Program-made: the position numbers and the translations under genes
Notes under the pieces: model-generated
The model's database searches: none
Told to the model about the DNA's origin: nothing
The model's input: only the letters and a program-made list of their open reading frames with translations
NCBI RefSeq assembly: GCF_016424485.1
Contig: NZ_JAELUP010000065.1
Coordinates: forward strand, 147,227 to 211,226
DNA from: Paenibacillus roseus
GTDB taxonomy: Bacteria > Bacillota > Bacilli > Paenibacillales > Paenibacillaceae
DNA length: 64,000 bases
Direction of reading: 5' to 3'
In this document: one piece after another, positions 30,563-39,450 of the stretch
How the letters are laid out: every line of letters starts with the position of its first letter
Position numbering within the stretch: position 1 is the stretch's first letter

Positions 30563-31999
30563 ATGAAGCAGGACGAAATACGCCAATTGGAGAGAGCCAT
30601 CAGTGAAATTACGGAAATCGCCACCGGTTTTGGACTGGATTTCTATCCGATGCGATATGAAATTTGCCCTTCAGATATTATCTATACATTCGGAGCTTAT
30701 GGGATGCCGACCCGATTTAGCCACTGGAGCTTCGGAAAAACGTTTCACAAAATGAAACTGCAGTACGATCTGGGTCTCAGCAAAATTTACGAACTCGTCA
30801 TTAACTCCAATCCCTGCTACGCTTTCCTGCTCGACGGCAACTCACTCATCCAGAACAAGCTGATCGTCGCCCATGTGCTCGCCCACTGCGACTTCTTCAA
30901 AAATAATGCCCGCTTCTCCCGCTCGAACCGCAACATGGTGGAGAGCATGTCAGCTACCGCAGAACGGATCGCCAGGTACGAGCTTGAGCATGGCTCCCAA
31001 AAGGTGGAACAGTTCATCGATTCGGTGCTTGCAATTCAGGAGCATGTCGATCCTACCCTGATCAAGCCGTATCAGCTCGACAAGAAGCGTTACATTGAAC
31101 TGCTGGAGAAAAGACAGGAAGAGCGCGCTAACTATTCTCATCTGGAAAGCCCTTATGATGACCTGTGGTCGCTGGACAATCAGGAAGAGGATGCTGAAGG
31201 GAACGAAAAGACCAAGCGCTTTCCCCCTTCCCCGGAGAAAGACCTCGTCTGGTTCATCCAGGAGTATTCGCCTTCTTTGGAGGACTGGCAGCGTGATATT
31301 ATGACCACCATGCGGGATGAAATGCTCTACTTCTGGCCGCAAATGGAGACGAAAATCATGAACGAGGGTTGGGCATCCTACTGGCACCAGCGAATTATCC
31401 GTGAATTGGACCTGACCAGCGAGGAAACGATTGAATTCGCGAAGCTGAATTCGGCTGTGGTGCAGCCCTCCCGCAACAGCCTGAACCCCTACTATCTGGG
31501 TCTGAAAATATTCGAGGATATTGAGAAGCGCTGGGATAATCCGACAGAGGAGGAGCGTGAGCGGCTGGGTCGCAAGCCGGGAGAGGGACGGGAGAAAATA
31601 TTTGAGGTGCGCGAGGTGGACTCCGATCAGTCCTTTATCCGCAACTACTTGACCAAAAAGCTGGTCGAGGATCTCGACCTGTATGTATTCGAGAAAAAAG
31701 GCCCCGAATGGAAGATTACGGATAAAGCGTGGGAACATGTTCGGGATCAGCTCGTCAACTCTCGGGTTAACGGGGGCTTCCCGAATATTAATGTGATCAA
31801 CGGCGATTTTAATCGCTCCTCCGAGCTTTATCTGAAGCATCACTATGAGGGGGTCGAGCTGGATTTAAAATATGTAGAGCGCACGCTTCCCTACGTTGTG
31901 AGACTGTGGGGCAAAAATGTCCATCTGGAAACGGTTGTCGAAGACAAAGCGATCGTATTCAGTTGCGACGGCTTTAAAACAAGCCGGAAGTTTCTATAA
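30563..31999 (+). CDS. spoVR: SpoVR family stage V sporulation protein
   Basis: 478 residues from the ATG at 30563, with GGAGGG 9 bases upstream; an in-frame TTG at 30542 lies before the site. SpoVR proteins are required for a normal spore cortex in Bacillus. Conserved blocks visible include [18 protein letters not shown], the [10 protein letters not shown] stretch and [19 protein letters not shown]. No membrane segment is evident. A sigma-E promoter lies just upstream. The partner genes yhbH and prkA are nearby but not adjacent. Confidence 0.92.
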   Translation: MKQDEIRQLERAISEITEIATGFGLDFYPMRYEICPSDIIYTFGAYGMPTRFSHWSFGKTFHKMKLQYDLGLSKIYELVINSNPCYAFLLDGNSLIQNKLIVAHVLAHCDFFKNNARFSRSNRNMVESMSATAERIARYELEHGSQKVEQFIDSVLAIQEHVDPTLIKPYQLDKKRYIELLEKRQEERANYSHLESPYDDLWSLDNQEEDAEGNEKTKRFPPSPEKDLVWFIQEYSPSLEDWQRDIMTTMRDEMLYFWPQMETKIMNEGWASYWHQRIIRELDLTSEETIEFAKLNSAVVQPSRNSLNPYYLGLKIFEDIEKRWDNPTEEERERLGRKPGEGREKIFEVREVDSDQSFIRNYLTKKLVEDLDLYVFEKKGPEWKITDKAWEHVRDQLVNSRVNGGFPNINVINGDFNRSSELYLKHHYEGVELDLKYVERTLPYVVRLWGKNVHLETVVEDKAIVFSCDGFKTSRKFL

Positions 32000-32007
32000 A
32001 ATATAAG

Positions 32008-32085
32008 GCGGCAAAGATCCTCTCCCCCGTAACGCTCGCCGCCTCCCTATAGATAGAGGTTAAGCACTAATTTTGGTTTTGAGCC
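32008..32085. repeat. Palindromic intergenic repeat, copy C (partial)
   Basis: The right part, read in reverse complement, gives GGCTCAAAACCAAAATTAGT as in copy A, followed by a GCTTAACCTCTA stretch. The left part keeps ATCCTCTCCCCCGT and pairs GGCGGC with GCCGCC. It lies between convergent spoVR and the globin sensor gene. Confidence 0.65.
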
Positions 32086-32242
32086 GAATAACGATAAAAA
32101 AGCTTAACGGACAGCGGCGCCAGCACAATGCGGGCCCCCAATCCGTCAAGCTTTTTTCTACTTGGCCTTTGCGCCGATATGTAGCCATTTAACTCGCATA
32201 ACGGGACACGCGCAATCAGCCAGGCATCGATTTCTGTCTAAA

Positions 32243-33265
32243 TTAATAAGATATCTCGGATTCCTTAAGTGCTTCCAAATCCCTCGTCACCCGGTCGATC
32301 ATCTGGACGAATGAGGCCAGCTCCTGCGAACTTGCAGCCTGCTGCCGCGCTTGAATGCTTGTCTTCTCTGACTCCGAGCGGACGCCTGTGACCTTGCTTT
32401 CCAGCGCGTAAAGCTTCGCTTGGATTTCCTCCAGCGTCGAACGGGAATGGGCCGCGAGCTTGCGAACCTCATTTGCTACGACTTCAAAACCGCGCCCGTG
32501 TTCCCCGGCCCGCGCCGCTTCAATCGCCGCATTCAGTCCGAGCAGATGCGTCTGGTCGGAAATCCCTTTGATCAAGGCCCTCATCTCGGAAATTTCCCCG
32601 ATTTCATCCTTCAGTTCGCCAAGCAACTGGTGTGAGCTTTCCTGAGACTCCGCCGTTTGGGTTGCCGTCTGCGCAATAGACTGTGTGCTTGCGTCCAACT
32701 GGACAATCATGCCTGCCAGTTCCTGAACAGCGGAAGTTACCGTCTGGAGCAAATGCTGCTGGTGATCAGCCAGGGTCTGCAATTGCTCCTGTTCCTTTAA
32801 TTCATACGCTTCCAATACCAACTGCGAGTCGAAGTTGAACATTTTGCTGAGTGTGAATACAACCTTTTGCCAACTATGCGGCAGCACACGGGCAAAGACC
32901 TGTGTCGCAATATCCAGATAGATCATATAGGTCCCCAAGTACCACTCTGTCTTGAGCCCGATCCGGGAGTGGACTTGTCCAATTCGAACTCGGTTCTCAA
33001 TGAAAGATTGATCAATGTAACCATCTGTCAAGGACAGCCAATATTCCTTTTGTGTTCCTTTCAGACGCTCAATCGTGCTGACTCGCTCAATGATGGCTAC
33101 CAGCTCCGGCTCCTGAACGACCCGGTCGTAAAATCGGTCGATGACCTCATCCACCACTTCTTTGAAGATTTCCTTGTTGTCCGCAAGCAGTTTTAAATCT
33201 TCTTCAGATATGCCTGTATATTTCAATTGTTTTTCACGGTCTGTTGTAACATTAATCATTGACAT
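32243..33265 (-). CDS. Globin-coupled chemotaxis sensor, HemAT-like
   Basis: 340 residues. The first 175 residues are a protoglobin-type heme domain with the proximal histidine H99 in [12 protein letters not shown]. The rest is a short methyl-accepting signalling domain with the hairpin tip [18 protein letters not shown] and [14 protein letters not shown]. There is no membrane helix, so it should be a soluble oxygen (or NO/CO) sensor acting through CheA/CheW, as HemAT does in B. subtilis. It is shorter than HemAT (about 430), missing part of the methylation coiled coil, so adaptation may be limited. It is monocistronic. Confidence 0.9.
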   Translation of the reverse strand: MSMINVTTDREKQLKYTGISEEDLKLLADNKEIFKEVVDEVIDRFYDRVVQEPELVAIIERVSTIERLKGTQKEYWLSLTDGYIDQSFIENRVRIGQVHSRIGLKTEWYLGTYMIYLDIATQVFARVLPHSWQKVVFTLSKMFNFDSQLVLEAYELKEQEQLQTLADHQQHLLQTVTSAVQELAGMIVQLDASTQSIAQTATQTAESQESSHQLLGELKDEIGEISEMRALIKGISDQTHLLGLNAAIEAARAGEHGRGFEVVANEVRKLAAHSRSTLEEIQAKLYALESKVTGVRSESEKTSIQARQQAASSQELASFVQMIDRVTRDLEALKESEISY

Positions 33266-33415
33266 TATTCACGCTCCCCAGGAAGACTTATGAATTAGAT
33301 AATACTGGCATTGTGCCCTAGAGATCATGATCTGTCAATAGATGCACTACTTTTGACCTATCTTCACAAAAACAACGGAGCTTCTGCATCCCGCAGAACG
33401 CCCCGCTGATCTATC

Positions 33416-35311
33416 TTACCGGTTCAACAGGCTTCCCACATACCTCAGCAACTCGTTGGAGCATACCGGGCAGTAGCCGTGGTCATCTATCAACCGCTTC
33501 GTTACCTCATTAATCCGCTTCAACTGGCTTTCATCCGGCGTCTTCGTTGAAGTGGTAATTTTTACAATGTCTTTCAAATCCGTAAACAGCTTTTTCTCGA
33601 TCGCTTCACGCAGCCGATCATGGCTGGCATAGTCGAATTTTTTGTTCTTGCGGGAATACGAAGATATTCGAATCAGAATTTCTTCCCTGAACGCCTTCTT
33701 CGCATTTTCAGATATGCCGATCTGCTCTTCGATAGAACGCATCAGCCGCTCGTCCGGGTCAAGCTCCTCACCGGTAAGCGGGTCTTTAATCTTGCTCCAA
33801 TTGCAATACGACTCAATATTGTCCAGGTAATTCTCGAACAGCGTACGGGCAGACTCCTCAAAAGCATAAACAAACGCCTTTTGAATTTCCTTTTTCGCCA
33901 GACTGTCATATTCTTTGCGTGCTACCGAGATGAAATTTAAGTATCGCTCCCGCTCTTCCTTTGTAATCGACGGGTGCTGATCCAGTCCGTCCTTAAGCGC
34001 CCGCAGCACATCAAGTGCGTTGATGCACTGCAAATCCTGCTTAATTAAAGCGCTGGATATGCGATTGATGACATAGCGGGGATCAATGCCGGTCATCCCC
34101 TCTTCAATAAACTCATTTTGCATTTCCTTCAAGTCAGCTTCCTTGTAGCCTTCAACCTCCTGACCGTCATACATTCGCATTTTCTTGACCAGATCCATTC
34201 CTTGCTTTTTGGATTCCTTAAGCCGCGTCAGTATGGAGAAAATCGCAGCCGAGCGCAGCGCATGAGGAGCTATATGAATATGTTTCATATCGCTCTGGCC
34301 GATCAGCTTGGTGTAAATTTTTTCTTCTTCCGACACCTTCAAGTTATAAGGCACCGGCATGACGATCATCCTGGACTGGAGCGCCTCATTTTTCTTGTTG
34401 CTAATGAATGAACGGTACTCTGTCTCATTCGTATGCGCGATAATTAATTCATCGGCCGAAATCAAGGCGAAGCGACCGGCCTTGAAATTGCCTTCCTGCG
34501 TCAGCGACAACAGATTCCATAGAAACTTCTCGTCACATTTGAGCATTTCCTGAAACTCCATCAGTCCCCGGTTTGCCTTGTTCAGCTCCCCGTCAAACCG
34601 GTATGCCCGCGGGTCAGACTCCGAGCCGTACTCGGTTATCGTTGAGAAATCGATGCTTCCGGTCAAATCGGCAATGTCCTGCGATTTTGGGTCTGACGGG
34701 CTGAACGTACCGATCCCGACCCGGTTATCTTCCGAAATTAAGACCCGCTCGACCCCGACCCGGTCGATATGGCCATCATATTCCGTTCTCAATCTCAATT
34801 GGCAGGATGGGCACAAATTGCCCTCAATTCGTACGCCCAGCTCTGCTTCAATTTCAGGGCGCAGTTCATGGGGGATGAGGTGCAGCGGCTCCTCATGCAT
34901 CGGGCAGCCCTGGATTGCATATACAGCTCCCTGCTCCGTTCGCGAATATTGCTCCAGCCCCTTCTTCAGAATCGTGACCAGCGTCGATTTCCCGCCGCTC
35001 ACTGGTCCCATCAGCAGCAGGATCCGTTTGCGTACATCAAGCCGCCTTGCTGCCGAATGGAAATACTCCTCGACCAATTTCTCAACCGCACGGTCAAGGC
35101 CGAATATTTCCTGTTCAAAAAACTTGTAGCGCTTGACGCCTCCGGATTCCTCAACTCCGTAAGATTTAATCATCTCATAGACTCTTGCGTGTGCTGTCAT
35201 GGCCGGAGTCGGATCTTTTCTCAGTAATGCAATGTAGTCTTTAAACGTCCCCGTCCAAGCGAGTTTCTCGTTCTCTGCTTTGTACGCCGATATGCGTTCG
35301 AAAATATCCAT
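33416..35311 (-). CDS. prkA: PrkA family serine protein kinase / AAA+ protein
   Basis: 631 residues from the ATG at 35311, which gives the same length as B. subtilis PrkA. GGAGGAG lies 9 bases upstream. An open extension to 35479 is unlikely to be translated. N-terminal AAA+ domain with Walker A MGPVSGGKSTL (around residue 107) and an acidic Walker B region, then a C-terminal domain with distant similarity to eukaryotic kinases. It acts during sporulation, probably as a protease or kinase. It is separate from yhbH and spoVR in this genome, on the opposite strand, with a promoter resembling that of spoVR. Confidence 0.95.
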   Translation of the reverse strand: MDIFERISAYKAENEKLAWTGTFKDYIALLRKDPTPAMTAHARVYEMIKSYGVEESGGVKRYKFFEQEIFGLDRAVEKLVEEYFHSAARRLDVRKRILLLMGPVSGGKSTLVTILKKGLEQYSRTEQGAVYAIQGCPMHEEPLHLIPHELRPEIEAELGVRIEGNLCPSCQLRLRTEYDGHIDRVGVERVLISEDNRVGIGTFSPSDPKSQDIADLTGSIDFSTITEYGSESDPRAYRFDGELNKANRGLMEFQEMLKCDEKFLWNLLSLTQEGNFKAGRFALISADELIIAHTNETEYRSFISNKKNEALQSRMIVMPVPYNLKVSEEEKIYTKLIGQSDMKHIHIAPHALRSAAIFSILTRLKESKKQGMDLVKKMRMYDGQEVEGYKEADLKEMQNEFIEEGMTGIDPRYVINRISSALIKQDLQCINALDVLRALKDGLDQHPSITKEERERYLNFISVARKEYDSLAKKEIQKAFVYAFEESARTLFENYLDNIESYCNWSKIKDPLTGEELDPDERLMRSIEEQIGISENAKKAFREEILIRISSYSRKNKKFDYASHDRLREAIEKKLFTDLKDIVKITTSTKTPDESQLKRINEVTKRLIDDHGYCPVCSNELLRYVGSLLNR

Positions 35312-35861
35312 GCGCCTTGTCTCCTCCCATCGCTCCCGCTCTTGCACCAATGTGTCTGATAGCTCCTGGCCGCCATTTCGGGCTCCGACTGCTTGATGCT
35401 GTTCCCAACGGACTGCCAAATGGCTTAAAACCTGTAGTCCGCTTTTGCCGCCACAACCAGCCATCCCACTGTATCGCAATAAACCTCACATTTAATCAGG
35501 CTGAAGCCTAAAATGTTTCGAGTAATACATAACTATGCATTTAAGAGGGGGAAGTTGCCCCATTTTTTCAGCTTCATTTCATCAATGTTCGACATTGGCA
35601 CTGGTACCAGACCTTGCACTTTTGTTTAAAAACATGGCCTTTTCCGCCTGCTTCCCTCTTTGCGCCACTCTCTTCCAACAGAGCTGTGATATAATAAGAT
35701 CAACCATTCAAGCATGAGAAACCGTCTGTACAGGTGCAAGCGCCAGCCTGCAACAATCGGACAGTACTGAAATCCCCTGCCTAACCTGAGGCAGCTATAA
35801 TTGAAATCTTTAAATGAACGATTCACCAATGCTGCACCATTGAAAGGAGAGAGCGCTCAAG
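35312..35861. other. Intergenic stretch upstream of prkA and the DUF2161 gene
   Basis: About 550 bases without a convincing gene. An open frame continuing prkA upstream to 35479 has no ribosome site and unlike composition. The prkA promoter candidate is at 35529-35558. Nothing else is recognised. Confidence 0.5.
35529..35558 (-). promoter_or_regulatory. Candidate sigma-E-like promoter of prkA
   Basis: Minus strand GCAACTT, 14-base spacer starting CCCCCT, then CATAGTTAT. The layout matches the spoVR promoter (GCATATT, 14 bases starting CCCCCT, CATACATAT), though the -35 is less good. It lies about 220 bases before prkA. Confidence 0.4.
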
Positions 35862-36605
35862 TTGGCCATTAAGCAGGAAGCCGAGCTGTATGGGCCGGTC
35901 AAGCATTTTTTTGAAAATCGGGGATACGAGGTCAAAAGCGAAATTATGCATTGTGATCTTGTCGCTATCCGCAGCGATAGCTCCGGGGGAGAGGATATCC
36001 TGATCGTAGAAATGAAAAAGACATTCAACCTGGCTTTGCTGCTGCAAGGGGTTGAACGTCTTCGGCTGGACGGTCATGTCGTGCTCGCCGTAGAGCGAAA
36101 TCGCAAAAAAAGCGGCGCTCACAATCAGCGCTACGGTGACTTGACCGAGCTGTGTCGTCTTCTTGGAATCGGACTAATGACCGTCACCTTTTTCAAGACA
36201 AAAGCACCGCTGGTCGAAATGCTGTGCGAACCTGGCGAGATGCCCCGCAGATCCGTGCGCAAAAGCAGGCAAGCCCGCATGCTCACCGAATTTCGCGAAC
36301 GAACGGGGGATTACAACACAGGGGGCATTACCGGACGCAAGCTGATGACCGCCTACCGCGAGCGGGCGCTGCGTTGTGCCTGGGCGCTGCAGCAGAGCGG
36401 TCCTGCGGCTCCGAGGACTGTTGCCGCATTGACTGATGTCAAGCAGGCAGGAACTGTGCTGCGCGACAACTACTATGGCTGGTTTGAGAAAACCGGCAGA
36501 GGAATCTACCAGCTCCGTGAGCCGGGTCTTGCCGCGCTTGAGGAGCATGGCGATATTATTGCAGCCTGGCTCACCGCATCCGGCCGAAAGATCGGATTGG
36601 CATAG
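35862..36605 (+). CDS. DUF2161 family protein, predicted PD-(D/E)XK nuclease fold
   Basis: 247 residues from TTG at 35862 (AAAGGAGAGAG 8 bases upstream). The N-terminal half has the layout of a restriction-nuclease core: E-rich helix (IKQEAELYGPVKHFFENRGY), strand with D32 (MHCDLVAIR), then ILIVEMKKTFN with the E-x-K pair. The C-terminal half is a basic helical region ending with a winged-helix-like stretch (GWFEKTGRGIYQLREPGLAAL). DUF2161 proteins are common in Bacilli and proteobacteria. The family is sometimes labelled a phosphodiesterase but has no proven role. DNA binding is inferred. Confidence 0.75.
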   Translation: MAIKQEAELYGPVKHFFENRGYEVKSEIMHCDLVAIRSDSSGGEDILIVEMKKTFNLALLLQGVERLRLDGHVVLAVERNRKKSGAHNQRYGDLTELCRLLGIGLMTVTFFKTKAPLVEMLCEPGEMPRRSVRKSRQARMLTEFRERTGDYNTGGITGRKLMTAYRERALRCAWALQQSGPAAPRTVAALTDVKQAGTVLRDNYYGWFEKTGRGIYQLREPGLAALEEHGDIIAAWLTASGRKIGLA

Positions 36606-36648
36606 CAAGGGTACACGGGAGTCCCTGCCAGGCCTCCATTTGTTCAAC

Positions 36649-37893
36649 TTATATACTACGGGCGGTGAAGGCATCAGCGGCTTCAGCCAGCCTCCTGATG
36701 CCTTCCTCCATCTCTTCTTCTTTCATTCCGCAAAAATTCAAACGCGCGGTATTGCGGCGGGCTTCACTTGCATAACATCCGGCTCCGGGCTGAATGGCAA
36801 CACCCTGCAAGGCCGATGCCCGCTGCAACGCCTCTGCATCCAGCCCTTCCGGAAGCTCCACCCACAGAAACAGTCCTCCCCGCGGCTCAGTCCATCTTGT
36901 CGCCGGCATATATTTCGTCAACAGTCGCTTCATCCGTGCCAGCCTTGCACGGCAGGCGGCTGCCAGCGCGGCCTCCATTACTTCCAACGGGAGCACCTGC
37001 GAGAGCCGGCTCAGTTCCGCCTCTGACACCGTAGGTCTTGCTCCAGAATCCACCGTCTGCTTTGCCTCTAGAATTTTCCCAATCAGCTCGGAGTTAGCAG
37101 TTATCCACCCTGTGGGCCATCCAAATTCATCTGCCGACAGGCTCGGAATTCCCCCGATATAAATAACCCGTCCCGCTTTAATGTCCCCATCCAGTTCCAG
37201 CAGGGATGGGATTGGCCGGGCAGACTCCTGTTTCATCAGCTTCCCGTCTTCCACAACATCTCCAAAATTCAACCCGCTGTAAGTGTCATCCTCAACTACA
37301 GGAATGTCAAATTCACGAGCCAACTCCAACAATTCCTCTCTGCGTGCCTGGTTCCATAAGCGTCCGTCCGGGCTCCCGTAGGTTGGCATGGTATAGATGA
37401 AGCGCGGCCTTCGAGCCTTAATTTGTGTCCTTGCCGAATCAATGCTTATCCCCTCATGTTCACTGGAAGCAGCCACCGCTTGAAGCCCGTGGGTCTTGAA
37501 CAACCCAAGACTCTCCGCGCTCGTCAGCGCTTCGACAAGCACCGTATCTCCAGGTTTGGCAATGATGCGAATTACTGCGTTCAAAGCCGTGCGTGGAGAA
37601 GATAACCAAAGCATTTGCCCTGGCTCAGGCACCTTCATTGTTCCAACTGATCGCACCATCCGCCGAAGGAGCTGCTCTCTTAGCGACACCTTCCCTGCCA
37701 TTGCATCGTCTGGCCCCACGCCAGGACAGTACCCGGCTTGCAACTGGTCGCGCGCCTCGCGAATCGCCTCCAGCCCAAGCATTTCACTGATAGGCAGATA
37801 ACCGGCAAACGAGATAACACCCTTGTTCCTATCTGATCCTGCGAAGCCGGACAATTGGAATGGCAGCATCCCAGCTGTATGAAAATCGTTCAT
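36649..37893 (-). CDS. Class I/II aminotransferase homologue lacking the PLP lysine
   Basis: 414 residues, alike in length and order to the aminotransferase domain of MocR/2-aminoadipate transaminase proteins, but without the GntR DNA-binding domain. The cofactor strand VVEDDTYSGLNF (199-210) and the substrate-arginine region TARLNFCGM are present. The segment that normally carries the Schiff-base lysine (pattern YIGSFSK) reads YIGGIPSLSADEFGW (245-259), with no lysine. It therefore cannot form the usual internal aldimine and is probably a non-catalytic homologue or acts differently. GAGGAGG lies 11 bases before the ATG. It is monocistronic. Confidence 0.85.
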   Translation of the reverse strand: MNDFHTAGMLPFQLSGFAGSDRNKGVISFAGYLPISEMLGLEAIREARDQLQAGYCPGVGPDDAMAGKVSLREQLLRRMVRSVGTMKVPEPGQMLWLSSPRTALNAVIRIIAKPGDTVLVEALTSAESLGLFKTHGLQAVAASSEHEGISIDSARTQIKARRPRFIYTMPTYGSPDGRLWNQARREELLELAREFDIPVVEDDTYSGLNFGDVVEDGKLMKQESARPIPSLLELDGDIKAGRVIYIGGIPSLSADEFGWPTGWITANSELIGKILEAKQTVDSGARPTVSEAELSRLSQVLPLEVMEAALAAACRARLARMKRLLTKYMPATRWTEPRGGLFLWVELPEGLDAEALQRASALQGVAIQPGAGCYASEARRNTARLNFCGMKEEEMEEGIRRLAEAADAFTARSI

Positions 37894-38056
37894 TCTGCAG
37901 TATGCCTCCTCGCTTCAGATAAGTTAGTTTACGCTTAGCATTAGCCAAAGGAACCTGTCCAGCATGGCTTGCTGTAACAATCTGTTCACATTTTTATGCG
38001 TTTTCTTTTAATCCTCAATTGGGTATAATATAGGCAATGATCTGGAGGTGTGCAGG

Positions 38057-38167
38057 ATGAAATTTGAAATTACATTAAATTTCATCATTGTCATGACTAT
38101 TATGGTGCTGTTTTTGACCGCCATGTTCACAGCGTCGTACAATGATGACAAAACCAAAGGTCTATAA
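38057..38167 (+). CDS. Small single-pass membrane protein (36 residues)
   Basis: The ATG at 38057 has GGAGGTG 8 bases upstream and the frame stays open for 36 residues. One hydrophobic helix (NFIIVMTIMVLFLTAMFTA) is followed by a polar end (SYNDDKTKGL). A strong terminator starts 5 bases after the stop, which supports a real, independent transcript. No family is recognised. Such short membrane proteins in Bacillales often modulate larger membrane complexes, but nothing here shows a partner. Confidence 0.65.
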   Translation: MKFEITLNFIIVMTIMVLFLTAMFTASYNDDKTKGL

Positions 38168-38171
38168 AAAA

Positions 38172-38203
38172 ATGAGCCTCCCATCGGGAAGGCTCATTTT
38201 TCT
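38172..38203 (+). terminator. Rho-independent terminator
   Basis: GAGCCTCCC-ATC-GGGAAGGCTC stem followed by ATTTTTCTTTTC. It ends the 36-residue ORF transcript. Confidence 0.85.
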
Positions 38204-38303
38204 TTTCTGATTGAAAGGCTAAACTTTCAACAATGCTGCGCAAAAGCAGCGGCCTATCTTCCATGAATGGACAAATTGCCGGCATCGTATCCACAGGCCC
38301 TTA

Positions 38304-38555
38304 TTATGCCCGACGGAGCTGAGTCATATCCTGAATGCATGAAGCACACAAATAACGCTCTTTAAATTCCCGGACATCCTCCATAGAACTGCAAAATACG
38401 CATCTTGGACGATAGCGCTCCAGAATGATATGGTCGCCCTGAACCAAAATTTCAACAGGGTCTCCCTCATTCATTTGGTACCTTTTGCGAAGCGATTTGG
38501 GCAGAACAATACGCCCCAGTTGATCCACTTTTCTTACTACTCCTGCTGGTTTCAA
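38304..38555 (-). CDS. AbrB/SpoVT-type transition-state regulator with C-terminal Cys4 motif
   Basis: 83 residues from TTG at 38555 (GAGAGGTG 7 bases upstream). The N-terminal swapped-hairpin DNA-binding domain is clear (VVRKVDQLGRIVLPKSLRK, then VEILVQGDHIILERY). B. subtilis AbrB has a dimerisation domain after this. Here the tail is short and has C52, C55, C70 and C73 in a CxxC-N14-CxxC pattern, suggestive of a zinc knuckle. It probably represses target promoters during growth; the metal site is inference. Confidence 0.88.
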   Translation of the reverse strand: MKPAGVVRKVDQLGRIVLPKSLRKRYQMNEGDPVEILVQGDHIILERYRPRCVFCSSMEDVREFKERYLCASCIQDMTQLRRA

Positions 38556-38765
38556 TGATTTTCACCTCTCCTGTGTCTAGAATTGCAAGCCATTTCTGAG
38601 AAACCATTGCTATATTAACATTCGATGGCGCTGGCTAATTTCCTTCCTGATAACTATTTTTTCTTCGTTTTTTTCAACTTTACAGAAGAAAACAACCAGT
38701 TACCCCATGTAAATCTCGTTGGAATAGCCTAATCCAAATTTATCGGACGATTTATAACCAACATG

Positions 38766-39230
38766 CTAATTCAAATTTGCAAATCCGGTTTGTCTGAGCG
38801 CCTCATAAACAATAATAGCCGCGGAATTAGACAAATTCAAGGAACGAACTTTGTCAGTCATCGGCATTTTTATCAAACTGCCTGGGTTTGCATCCAGCAG
38901 TTCCTGCGGAAGTCCTTTCGTCTCTTTCCCGAACACGAAAAAATCTCCGTCTTGAAAACGGAAATCAGCGTATAGCTTGTCCGCTCTCGTACTTGCATAA
39001 AAAAAACGGGCCTCTCTATGCTGGTCTATCACCTCCTGAAAAGAGTCATAGTAGTGAACCTGAACAGCATGCCAGTAATCCAAGCCCGCCCGCTTGAGCG
39101 TACGGTCATCGGTGTCAAAACCCAGCGGTCTAACCAGGTGCAGATGCGAACCCGTAGCAGCGCAGGTTCTTGCAATATTTCCGGTGTTTGCCGGGATTTC
39201 CGGCTCCACCAGCACAATATGAAAAGCCAC
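38766..39230 (-). CDS. trmL: tRNA (cytidine(34)-2'-O)-methyltransferase TrmL
   Basis: 154 residues, SPOUT-class methyltransferase that modifies the wobble base of tRNA-Leu. Motifs: LVEPEIPANTGNIARTC at 6-22, FFVFGKETKGLP around 96-107, and the SAM-binding knot region MTDKVRSLNLSNSAAI near 127-142. The GTG at 39230 has AAGGAG 8 bases upstream. It is monocistronic, divergent from nothing obvious. Length is normal for the family. Confidence 0.93.
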   Translation of the reverse strand: MAFHIVLVEPEIPANTGNIARTCAATGSHLHLVRPLGFDTDDRTLKRAGLDYWHAVQVHYYDSFQEVIDQHREARFFYASTRADKLYADFRFQDGDFFVFGKETKGLPQELLDANPGSLIKMPMTDKVRSLNLSNSAAIIVYEALRQTGFANLN

Positions 39231-39450
39231 ACTAACATCTCCTTGTCAAAAGGTACTGCTGCCGCTTGCTCCCGTTCTGGAGAAGCGTAATATCCCGTCA
39301 ATGCTTAAGATTCTGATGGATCAAAGCGCTAAAGCATCAATGTATCGCAACATGTATTTGAGGCTCAAATGCCCCTCACAACGCCCCTTACAGCCTGGGA
39401 AAAAGCCGCCATCCTCTTTTTGCAGGGGACCAGCGGCTCAGACGATCATG

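Noticed and set aside
35311..35479. N-terminal extension of PrkA
   Set aside because: The start at 35311 gives the exact B. subtilis PrkA length and has a good ribosome site; the extension has neither.
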